Part shown: positions 1 through 5,728 of the stretch, one piece after another
Layout: each line of letters begins with the position of its first letter
How positions within the stretch are numbered: position 1 is the first letter of the stretch
From: RQOF01 sp964461135
Lineage (GTDB): Bacteria; Calditrichota; Calditrichia; RBG-13-44-9
Length of the DNA stretch: 8,416 nt
Assembly: GCA_964461135.1 (NCBI GenBank)
Contig: CAYWTB010000136.1
Coordinates: forward strand, 1 to 8,416
Direction of reading: 5' to 3'
Program-made: the position numbers and the translations under genes
Notes under the pieces: generated by a model
What the model was told of the DNA's origin: nothing
Databases searched by the model: none
The model's input: only the letters and a program-made list of their open reading frames with translations

Positions 1-23
1 GGATTTTTGAATTCAGGAAATCC
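1..23 (-). terminator. Possible terminator stem after the ferredoxin (cut by window edge)
   Basis: A perfect 6-bp inverted repeat (GGATTT at 1-6, AAATCC at 18-23) with an 11-nt loop lies immediately after the ferredoxin stop codon. The stem is AT-rich and any T-tract would fall outside the window, so terminator function is only a guess. Confidence 0.25.
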
Positions 24-308
24 CTAAAATGGCCCGTAACTGTCAAAGTCGAGAATAAAGTGTTTCCATTTTTCCGGCACTTCATCGTCCGGGAAAATGG
101 CGTCTACAGGGCATTCCGGCTGGCAAGCTCCGCAGTCGATACACTCTTCCGGATGGATGTATAATTGCTGGTTCAATTTTTTCAGACGTGTCTTATCTTT
201 ACGGGTTAAGGAAAATCCTTCCGGAGGATAAATACAGTCCACCGGGCATACTTCCACACAAGCAGTATTACAAACCCCTTCGCAGGGTTCTGTAATAATA
301 TATGTCAT
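24..308 (-). CDS. Dicluster (7Fe/8Fe, Thermus-type) ferredoxin
   Basis: A 94-residue soluble ferredoxin, presumably a cytoplasmic low-potential electron carrier; its partner is unknown. Two cysteine motifs are visible. The first has Cys9, Cys13, Cys17, Cys21-Pro and Cys25; the second is CIDCGACQPECP with Cys56, Cys59, Cys62 and Cys66. By analogy with Azotobacter FdI and Thermus 7Fe ferredoxins (established family knowledge), Cys21/56/59/62 would hold a [4Fe-4S] cluster and Cys9/17/66 a [3Fe-4S] cluster. Cys13 is an extra cysteine that might make the second site 4Fe. A basic stretch of about a dozen residues (near 33-47) between the motifs is longer than in the short homologues. The conserved DDEVPEKW follows the second motif. 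The start is supported by AAGGGAG about 6 nt upstream. It lies 82 nt after the HEAT-repeat gene on the same strand, so co-transcription is likely. Family assignment is secure; cluster type is inference. Confidence 0.93.
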   Translation of the reverse strand: MTYIITEPCEGVCNTACVEVCPVDCIYPPEGFSLTRKDKTRLKKLNQQLYIHPEECIDCGACQPECPVDAIFPDDEVPEKWKHFILDFDSYGPF

Positions 309-390
309 AACAACTCCCTTGGAATCTTCGCTTTATGAGTCATTTGAGCCTTGAATCCGTAATGCGGTAAGGGATATGACCCGAGGAATG

Positions 391-1293
391 TTACTCCTCA
401 AATCCCAGTTCCTTCTCCATGAAATCAGTAAAATTCATACTGGAAAAGTTTTTCAGGGCTTCACGGGCAGCCTTGCGCACATTTTGATTCTCTGATAGGC
501 TGAATTGTTGCAGGATCTGTCCCAGATGTTCGGTTTTATTAATGTTTGCCAGTGTCAATAGGGCATAGGATAAGATATCCGGATCATCACTTTGCAGAAA
601 TTTTTCAATTTGCCGGGCCAGGACAATTGAATCTGAAGAATAGCTGGAATTGATAGCCACTATGATGATCGGTTTAGGGTAGCCGGTTTCCAGATGGCCA
701 GCCAGCTGGTCAATCCAGAAATGCGGATATTTCCCCATCGCCTGCAGGGCTGCCAGTTTTGATGATGTATCTTCATAATTAATGAAATCCTGTATCGCCT
801 CTTTGACGGGTTCCAGAAAGCCCAGATCACTGATAGCAATGAGGCTGGATTCCCGTACCCCCAGATCTTCAAATTCATTCTGAATAAAGGAAAGAAGGAC
901 ATTTTTCACCCGGCGGTAATCATCCTTCAGTGTTTCATCCTGTAATTCATCCCATTCTTCATAAAAATCCAGGTTGGTATCGGAACCGGCATCGTCTTCA
1001 TAATTACGCATAACCCCTTCGTAGATCACTTCACCCAGGGATTGAATGGATGCCTTTCGTATAGCTTCCTCTACCTCGTTTTCAGACATGTCCAGCAGGA
1101 TATCCAGAACATAGGGTTCCCACACACAGCCACCGGCAGTAAGGGCCGCTCCACCCCTGATTCTTTCATCGGGCGACTGCAACTGATCCCGAATAAATTC
1201 GACATTGGCGGATGAGTAATCATCCTGCTGACGAATGTTTGCCAGCCTGGTCAATATTTCTTTCCAGTTATTCTCTTGATAAAATTCCTGCAT
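391..1293 (-). CDS. HEAT-repeat (PBS lyase-like) domain protein
   Basis: A 300-residue acidic, all-helical protein with no signal peptide or membrane segment, so probably cytoplasmic. Repeated helix pairs of the HEAT type are visible: ERIRGGAALTAGG (about 43-55), EEAIRKASIQSLGEV (about 75-89), GVRESSLIAISDLG (about 145-158), SSKLAALQAMGKY (about 177-189) and QNVRKAAREALKNF (about 270-283). The pattern is Arg/Lys followed by an Ala-rich helix and a small residue. Such proteins act as protein-binding scaffolds; no catalytic motif is present and the partner is unknown. The SD before ATG is weak (GGGTG, about 9 nt). It is the first gene of a likely two-gene operon with the ferredoxin and is divergent from hrcA across 259 nt. 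Calling it a chaperone or assembly factor for the ferredoxin would be inference from position only. Confidence 0.85.
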   Translation of the reverse strand: MQEFYQENNWKEILTRLANIRQQDDYSSANVEFIRDQLQSPDERIRGGAALTAGGCVWEPYVLDILLDMSENEVEEAIRKASIQSLGEVIYEGVMRNYEDDAGSDTNLDFYEEWDELQDETLKDDYRRVKNVLLSFIQNEFEDLGVRESSLIAISDLGFLEPVKEAIQDFINYEDTSSKLAALQAMGKYPHFWIDQLAGHLETGYPKPIIIVAINSSYSSDSIVLARQIEKFLQSDDPDILSYALLTLANINKTEHLGQILQQFSLSENQNVRKAAREALKNFSSMNFTDFMEKELGFEE

Positions 1294-1552
1294 CTTTATA
1301 CACCCGGGTAAATTTTAAACACATAGGAGGAACAGCGACCAGAAAAGGAAAGTTCCATAAATTACCGTGTTCTTTTTCAATTTGTCTGATTAAGGATTTA
1401 TTTGTTCCTGTATAATTTAACTGTAACTTTAAGGGAAATCCGGTGTAATTTAAGAGCCGGGAACTAAAAAAGTGAACGTGATTATAAAACATGCTTGATA
1501 ACGGAATCCAATTTGCCTTAATTTTCAACTTTCATTAAACGATAATGGGAAT
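1294..1552. other. Divergent intergenic region, HEAT gene / hrcA
   Basis: This 259-nt AT-rich region must carry the promoters for both directions. On the plus strand a consensus -10 box TATAAT occurs at 1411-1416, but without a convincing -35. A second possible pair is TTGATA (1496-1501), a 17-nt spacer, then TTAATT (about 1519-1524), which would place the start about 20 nt before hrcA. No CIRCE operator (TTAGCACTC-N9-GAGTGCTAA) or close match was found on either strand. The promoter choice is uncertain. Confidence 0.35.
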
Positions 1553-2596
1553 ATGAGAGAAGAGTTTAAAGCATTGAACGAACGGGAGAAACTGGTTCTT
1601 TATACGATCGTAAAGAGTTTTATTTTGACAGCAAATCCGGTCGCCTCTCATTATATTTCCCGTTTCAGTTCACTCTCGTTCAGCCCGGCAACCATTCGCA
1701 ACATCATGGCCGAACTGGAGGGAAAGGGGTATATATATCAGCCCCATACCTCGTCGGGACGTATACCCACATCCGCTGGGTACCGTATTTTTGTTGATCA
1801 GATGCTAAAAAGGAGTCGTCTCTCTCAGGAAGTAAAGGAGAAAATCAGGAAGGTCATGGTACTGAGCAGCGGAGATTATGAAAATGTTTTCCGGGAGTCC
1901 TCCCATATACTGGCGCATTTATCTAAACAGTTAAGTATTCTTATTTCGCCCCAGTTGGATGAGGGCATTTTTCACCGTATGGAGATCAGCCGACTGGGAA
2001 GCGAACGTCTTTTAATGATCATTTCTATCAAAAGCGGTATTGTAAAAACCATTATTCTTGAAATAGAATCTTCCATACCGGATAAGCAGCTGGATATTTT
2101 GAAGCAGATGCTGAATGAGCGTCTGGATGGTCTGAAAATCCGCGAAATCAGAACTAAATTTGAAGAAATAGTTAATGATATCCGGGATGAAAAATCGGGT
2201 CTGATGCATTTGTTCATCGATACTGCGGATCGGATATTTGATTTTTCGGAAAACAGCACTATTTTCGTCACCGGTACACATAATTTTTTACGACAACCGG
2301 AATTCTCCAATCATCCGGAGCTATACAGCGTGGTTGAAGTTCTGGAAGATAAAAACATAATCATTCATCTTCTGGATCAGAGCGGAGAGGCAGAGAATCT
2401 TAATGTTTTGATCGGGGATGAGATTAATGAAATAAAAATGAAAAATTGCAGTATAATCACTGCCCGCTATAAGCTCGGTGAGGTACATGGGACCCTTGGA
2501 ATTGTAGGACCCACCCGAATGGATTATGGCCATCTGATTCCTCTGGTAGAATATACCGCCCAGACATTATCGGAACTGATTGAGGCAAATTTATAA
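1553..2596 (+). CDS. hrcA: Heat-inducible transcription repressor HrcA
   Basis: A 347-residue DNA-binding repressor of class I heat-shock genes, which in characterised bacteria binds CIRCE operators and needs GroEL for full activity (family knowledge). The N-terminal winged helix is clear: LNEREKLVLYTIVKSFI (about 8-24), SPATIRNIMAELEGKGYI (about 44-61), then the signature QPHTSSGRIPTSAGYRIFVD (about 63-82). The C-terminal dimerisation/GAF-like domain ends with GTLGIVGPTRMDYGHLIPLVEYTA, the typical HrcA ending. Length fits the family (about 340-350). The SD before ATG 1553 is weak (GGGAAT), but the N-terminal alignment makes this start sensible. It is followed by dnaJ 106 nt downstream, with no grpE or dnaK between. 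Autoregulation through CIRCE is not supported by any visible site. Confidence 0.97.
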   Translation: MREEFKALNEREKLVLYTIVKSFILTANPVASHYISRFSSLSFSPATIRNIMAELEGKGYIYQPHTSSGRIPTSAGYRIFVDQMLKRSRLSQEVKEKIRKVMVLSSGDYENVFRESSHILAHLSKQLSILISPQLDEGIFHRMEISRLGSERLLMIISIKSGIVKTIILEIESSIPDKQLDILKQMLNERLDGLKIREIRTKFEEIVNDIRDEKSGLMHLFIDTADRIFDFSENSTIFVTGTHNFLRQPEFSNHPELYSVVEVLEDKNIIIHLLDQSGEAENLNVLIGDEINEIKMKNCSIITARYKLGEVHGTLGIVGPTRMDYGHLIPLVEYTAQTLSELIEANL

Positions 2597-2702
2597 ATGT
2601 GCCGGTAAACCTGTCAATTTACAGTCTTCTTAAATTGAGCAAGTGACTCACACGATACTTTAGTTTAATGAGAAGAATTGAAAGGGAGCAACAGGATAAA
2701 CA

Positions 2703-3878
2703 ATGACGACCAAACGAGATTATTATAAAATTTTAGGAGTAAGCCGGACGGCCACTGATGAGGAAATCAAGGTGGCTTACCGTAAACTGGCCATGAAGTA
2801 CCATCCTGATACCAACCAGGGAGACACGGACGCCGAAGATAAATTTAAAGAAGTAGCCGAAGCTTACGAGGTTTTACGGGATAAAAATAAAAAAGCCATG
2901 TATGATCGTTTTGGTCATGAAGGCTTGCGGGGCGGGGGAACCGGGGGTGGCGGATTTCATGATCCCTTTGATATTTTCCGGGAGGTATTCGGTAGCGGGT
3001 TTGGCAGCATATTTGATGAATTTTTTGGTGGTCAGACAGGGCGCAGCGGGCGTCGGAATCAGCGACGGGGAAGGGATTTGCAGGTTCGGCTGAAGTTAAC
3101 GCTGGAAGAAATTGCGGTGGGTGTGACCAGACAGATAAAAATCAAGAAACTGGTGGCATGTGATACCTGCGAAGGCAGTGGTGCCAAGAAGGGATCCCGG
3201 CCTGCCACCTGCCCGCAGTGCGAGGGAAAAGGGGAAGTCCGCCAGGTTTCCCAGTCGCTGTTCGGACGTTTTGTTAATATAAACACCTGTCCGCGTTGCG
3301 GGGGTCGGGGAACCACTATTACGGATCCCTGCCCGACCTGCCGGGGAGAAGGTATTGTTCACGGGGAAGATACCGTGGAAGTGACTGTTCCGCCGGGAGT
3401 GGCAGAAGGGAATTATCTGACGCTTAGCGTGCAAGGCAATGCCGGACCAAACAATGGTCCGGCGGGTGACCTTATCGTGGTAATGGAGGAAAAACCGCAT
3501 GATTTCTTCATCCGGAACGGACATGATGTGATTTTTGACTTGAATCTGAGTTTTCCGGAAGTGGCACTGGGAACAGAAGTTGAAATTCCTACACTTGAGA
3601 TGGAAGGTGAAGGAAAAGAGAAACAGAATAAAATGGTGAAGATTACCATACCTGCCGGGACGCAGAGTGGGAAAATTTTTCGACTGCGCGGAAAAGGATT
3701 TCCCGAGCTAAACGCCTACCGTCATGGCGATCTTCTGGTTGAAGTAAAGGTTTGGACCCCCACCAGACTGACTCCCCGGGAAAAGGAACTACTGGAGGAA
3801 TTGATAACGACGGAAAACGTCCAGCCTCCCAAGAAGAAGGGCTTCTTCGATAAAGTGAAAGAGGCCTTGAACATTTAA
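2703..3878 (+). CDS. dnaJ: Chaperone protein DnaJ (type I Hsp40)
   Basis: A 391-residue cytoplasmic co-chaperone that delivers substrates to DnaK and stimulates its ATPase. Domains in order: J domain (about 4-72) with the catalytic HPD at 34-36; Gly/Phe-rich linker (about 77-110) with a GGG run and DPFDIF; four zinc-finger CxxCxGxG motifs at Cys153/156, Cys170/173, Cys196/199 and Cys210/213; C-terminal peptide-binding domains with PPGVAEGNYLTL and IPAGTQSGK. All eight zinc cysteines are present, so this is full-length type I DnaJ. An acidic/basic insertion of about 10 residues (near 299-311) sits between PTL and MVKI, longer than in E. coli DnaJ. ATG 2703 is preceded by AGGA at about 7 nt. 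It lies 106 nt after hrcA, long enough for its own promoter, and ends at a strong terminator. Confidence 0.98.
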   Translation: MTTKRDYYKILGVSRTATDEEIKVAYRKLAMKYHPDTNQGDTDAEDKFKEVAEAYEVLRDKNKKAMYDRFGHEGLRGGGTGGGGFHDPFDIFREVFGSGFGSIFDEFFGGQTGRSGRRNQRRGRDLQVRLKLTLEEIAVGVTRQIKIKKLVACDTCEGSGAKKGSRPATCPQCEGKGEVRQVSQSLFGRFVNINTCPRCGGRGTTITDPCPTCRGEGIVHGEDTVEVTVPPGVAEGNYLTLSVQGNAGPNNGPAGDLIVVMEEKPHDFFIRNGHDVIFDLNLSFPEVALGTEVEIPTLEMEGEGKEKQNKMVKITIPAGTQSGKIFRLRGKGFPELNAYRHGDLLVEVKVWTPTRLTPREKELLEELITTENVQPPKKKGFFDKVKEALNI

Positions 3879-3886
3879 AAATAATC

Positions 3887-3912
3887 GGGCGGTACAGATG
3901 GCCGCCTTTTTT
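3887..3912 (+). terminator. Intrinsic terminator of dnaJ
   Basis: Eight bases after the dnaJ stop codon is a GC stem GGCGG (3888-3892) / CCGCC (3902-3906) with a 9-nt loop, followed directly by six T (3907-3912). The A-rich bases upstream of the stem (about 3876-3884) give a weaker T-rich tail on the minus strand. It may therefore also stop transcripts arriving from the convergent lipoprotein gene. Confidence 0.85.
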
Positions 3913-4044
3913 AATTTCAAATGTAAAATCCCCTTGCCATTGCATAAATTACTTTTAATTCCAACCAAGAATCTTAAGGAACATTTTCGATTAATTTTTT
4001 GTACAATAACGCCTAGAATACTTGTATCGTAGAACAGTTGAATT

Positions 4045-4368
4045 TTAATTATTCTCAACGATATATCCATTTACCGTAAAAAGAGAATCTCCTATAGGCT
4101 TGCGGTATGTCCAGTGAGCCTTCATTCCGCTAAAATCATCTTTCCCGTGACCCTTAACTTCATATGTTACGCCATCTTGAAGAGACAACCATCCTACAAA
4201 GGTCATGTCCCATTTCCCCATGTTCGGGATGTCCAATTCGCCGGTGCCCCACCGTTTATCACTTCCATCTGGATATATATCCAAATTGACAATCCAGATG
4301 GGCATCCCAGTGACACGTGGATCATTCATTATATCCTCGGTCTGGACAACACTGCCTCTAATCAGCAC
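4045..4368 (-). CDS. C-terminal fragment of lipoprotein paralogue A
   Basis: This 107-codon frame opens at GTG 4368 within the coding sequence and has no SD site of its own. It holds the C-terminal domain, rich in Gly, Trp and Asp with short beta-like segments (GKWDMTFVGWLSL, MKAHWTYR). It aligns by eye with the C-terminal half of the intact paralogue (G, W and FSGMKAHW versus AEGHFTW). It is most likely the displaced end of the same gene and not an independent protein. Confidence 0.55.
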   Translation of the reverse strand: MLIRGSVVQTEDIMNDPRVTGMPIWIVNLDIYPDGSDKRWGTGELDIPNMGKWDMTFVGWLSLQDGVTYEVKGHGKDDFSGMKAHWTYRKPIGDSLFTVNGYIVENN

Positions 4369-4580
4369 CCTGCCCCACTTGGTAAAATAATGGTCTTACC
4401 CGGATCGAGAAAGGCAATAAATGTTTCAGTCCCACTAAAGTAGGTAAAAACTTTTTTCGCCAAAAAAGCTGGAGCCTGATCATTTTGGTTTAGCTCAGGA
4501 TCTAAGGCATTATTTTCTGAGCAACCAAAGAAAATCATAACTGTTGCAATGACCAAAAACATAAGAATTAAACGTTTCAT
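4362..4580 (-). CDS. N-terminal fragment of lipoprotein paralogue A
   Basis: This frame encodes 72 residues from ATG 4580: signal peptide, lipobox Cys20, the conserved PEL/FLAKK segment, then FSGTETFIAFLDPG before the premature stop. A longer upstream ATG at 4634 in the same frame is not used in my reading. It would add 18 residues ahead of the signal peptide, and the GGAGGA site fits only the inner ATG. Translated alone it would give a short lipidated peptide. Confidence 0.6.
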   Translation of the reverse strand: MKRLILMFLVIATVMIFFGCSENNALDPELNQNDQAPAFLAKKVFTYFSGTETFIAFLDPGKTIILPSGAGC

Positions 4581-4760
4581 GACATCCTCCAAAATTTTGA
4601 TTGAAGCTGATTTAAAGAGTAATAAATCTCTCAATTATGGATATGAATTAAGAATATACTTTTTGTTATCTTTTCACCCCTTTCGAGAAATTTTGCTCTC
4701 TCCATGCCCCTCAAGGTTTCTTTTAGATCTCTGCTGTTCTATATAGTCCTCTTTTATTCT
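4581..4760 (-). repeat. Duplicated 5' leader, copy A
   Basis: This leader of about 180 nt upstream of lipoprotein A is repeated at 5339-5520 upstream of lipoprotein B. The best-conserved core is 4625-4760. It contains an identical 30-nt block starting at the left edge of the core (4625-4654), a second long identical block around CCTTTCGAGAAATTTTGC, and the SD site GGAGGA at 4585-4590. Read in the gene direction, CTTAATT and AATTGAG can pair (7 bp with one G-U) around a 9-nt loop in both copies. Beyond 4760 the similarity stops abruptly. It could be a regulatory leader RNA, a duplicated promoter region, or the footprint of a recent gene duplication. Confidence 0.75.
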
Positions 4761-4804
4761 ATCATTTACATACCACCAAGATTTGCCAGCCCTGCTCTTA
4801 ATTA

Positions 4805-5338
4805 TTAGTTTATTCTAAATGTGCCAGTGCCGTGGTCTGGTAAGCCAGGGGCTGCCCAGGTAAAATGTCCTTCTGCATGATTGTTGCGTCCAAGCCAATC
4901 CTCGAATTCTCCATACGCTTCCGTAACTGTGCCGTTCGTCCGCCAATTACTGTTTTTCCCAAGACGAGCTGTGGTCGTACCCGCCTCATCTCCGGCTAGG
5001 AGCAACTCTGTCTCATCAGCATTCCAGATTTCGAATCTGTCTTCGTAGTGGGATGCCTGTCCGGTGTATGACATTGGCGGAACCATCCACCATTTTATTA
5101 CTCCGTTGATATCTCCGCTAATAGTCCCTGTCCACCCAAGTAATCTTCCCTGGGGATCGAGTATCCCAAGATGACCAACGAAGTCATATATGGTTGAATC
5201 TGAAATCGGTTTTTTTGCCAGAAAGTTTGTCACCTGACCAGTTTGACCTAATTCAGGAGCTAAAGCACTTTCATCGGAGCAGCCAAAAAAGAGCAAACTG
5301 GTACCGATAATTAAAAACATAATCAGTAAAGCTTTCAT
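4805..5338 (-). CDS. Small lipoprotein, paralogue B (intact), unknown function
   Basis: A 177-residue predicted lipoprotein. A basic N-terminus (MKA), a hydrophobic segment (about 4-18) and lipobox FFGC put the lipidated Cys at 20; the +2 residue is Ser, which does not suggest inner-membrane retention. After the cysteine comes ALAPELGQTGQ---FLAKK (25-43), gapless with the neighbouring paralogue. The rest is Gly/Trp/Thr-rich, beta-like (LLGWTGTISGD, NWRTNGTV, AEGHFTW, GTGTFRIN) and contains no further cysteine or known catalytic motif. It lies directly upstream of paralogue A on the same strand, each gene with its own leader, so they are a tandem duplication with separate expression signals. 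ATG 5338 has GGAGGA with a 4-nt spacer. I do not recognise a named family. Confidence 0.82.
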   Translation of the reverse strand: MKALLIMFLIIGTSLLFFGCSDESALAPELGQTGQVTNFLAKKPISDSTIYDFVGHLGILDPQGRLLGWTGTISGDINGVIKWWMVPPMSYTGQASHYEDRFEIWNADETELLLAGDEAGTTTARLGKNSNWRTNGTVTEAYGEFEDWLGRNNHAEGHFTWAAPGLPDHGTGTFRIN

Positions 5339-5520
5339 AACATCCTCCTAGAATTTTTTTAATAACTGATTTGAAATAATGAATCTCTCAATTATGGATA
5401 TGAATTAAGAAGATACTTTTTGATATCTTTTCTCACCTCCTTTCGAGAAATTTTGCTCTCTTCATGCCCCTCAATGTTTCTTTTAGACCTCTGTAATTCT
5501 GTACCGCCCTCTTTGATTCT
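5339..5520 (-). repeat. Duplicated 5' leader, copy B
   Basis: This is the counterpart of the leader at 4581-4760, with the core at 5382-5520. Over the core I count 13 substitutions and two short gaps (3 nt in total) against copy A, clearly closer than the coding regions of the two genes. A 6-bp stem AAGATA/TATCTT with an 8-nt loop is present here but is disrupted by a mismatch in copy A. The SD site GGAGGA is at 5343-5348. A 47-codon frame (5535 to 5392, opening at GTG) also crosses it; see findings. Confidence 0.75.
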
Positions 5521-5728
5521 AGGTAAAGCAGACACATCTCAGAAAATGTACCATGAATTTTTCAAACACCGATCAAACGATTGAAATACATTTACTTAGG
5601 CGGGACGGGATGGTTATAAACGGATTGAATGAATCGCAAAAATCCGCAATATTTTGCGAGGGAATTTTGAGGTTTATTATTTTTATTGGGGTTAGATTCG
5701 AAAAATAAAACGAACCTTTTAAAGGAAG
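5521..5728. other. Non-coding stretch between leader B and the regulator remnant
   Basis: With leader B this completes a gene-free interval of about 390 nt. Bases 5521-5728 are AT-rich with no plausible gene. The only structure is a perfect 8-bp inverted repeat TCGCAAAA (5634-5641) / TTTTGCGA (5652-5659) with a 10-nt loop. Neither side has a T-tract, so it is not a standard terminator; it could be a protein-binding site. A short CCTTTTAAAGG palindrome sits at about 5715-5725, just beyond the regulator stop. Confidence 0.45.

Larger units (their letters stand above)
4045..4580 (-). pseudogene. Small lipoprotein, paralogue A, interrupted by a single-base frameshift
   Basis: Two overlapping reading frames make one lipoprotein like its neighbour at 4805-5338. 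The N-terminal part (4580 to about 4370) has a lipoprotein signal peptide beginning MKRLILMF with lipobox FFGC and Cys20. It carries the shared segment AL-PEL-Q--Q---FLAKK (residues 25-43) and runs into a stop at 4362 just after PSGAGC. The C-terminal part (4368 down to 4045) continues in another frame as VLIRGSVVQ. One extra G in the G-rich run at 4368-4376 would join them into a 178-residue protein, matching the 177 residues of the paralogue. The true start is ATG 4578-4580, preceded by GGAGGA with a 4-nt spacer. The product would be a membrane-anchored, probably beta-rich, secreted lipoprotein of unknown function. A real mutation and a sequencing or assembly error are both possible. Confidence 0.8.

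Noticed and set aside
1268..1528. 86-codon minus-strand frame just upstream of the HEAT gene
   Set aside because: It overlaps the HEAT start in another frame, has no SD site or recognisable motif, and lies in AT-rich intergenic DNA; probably chance.
2597..2702. Operator-like repeat TGAG-N7-CTCA (about 2637-2651) and promoter before dnaJ
   Set aside because: Only 4-bp arms, unrelated to CIRCE, and no -35/-10 pair with acceptable spacing.
3096..3524. 142-codon minus-strand frame inside dnaJ
   Set aside because: Shadow of the zinc-finger region of dnaJ; Cys/Gly-rich codons keep the reverse frame open.
4114..4443. Plus-strand frame of 109 codons opposite lipoprotein A
   Set aside because: Antisense to the lipoprotein fragments, with no SD and no known motif, whereas the minus-strand reading matches a paralogue.
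4581..5535. c-di-GMP (GEMM) or other known riboswitch in the lipoprotein leaders
   Set aside because: A GCAAA...CGAAAGG string faintly recalls GEMM, but the conserved ligand-pocket segments and paired helices are not present.
4761..5580. Sigma-54 (-24/-12) promoters upstream of the lipoproteins
   Set aside because: TGGCAAATCTTGG and TGGTACATTTTCTGAG resemble part of the consensus, but GC is absent at the required distance from GG in both.
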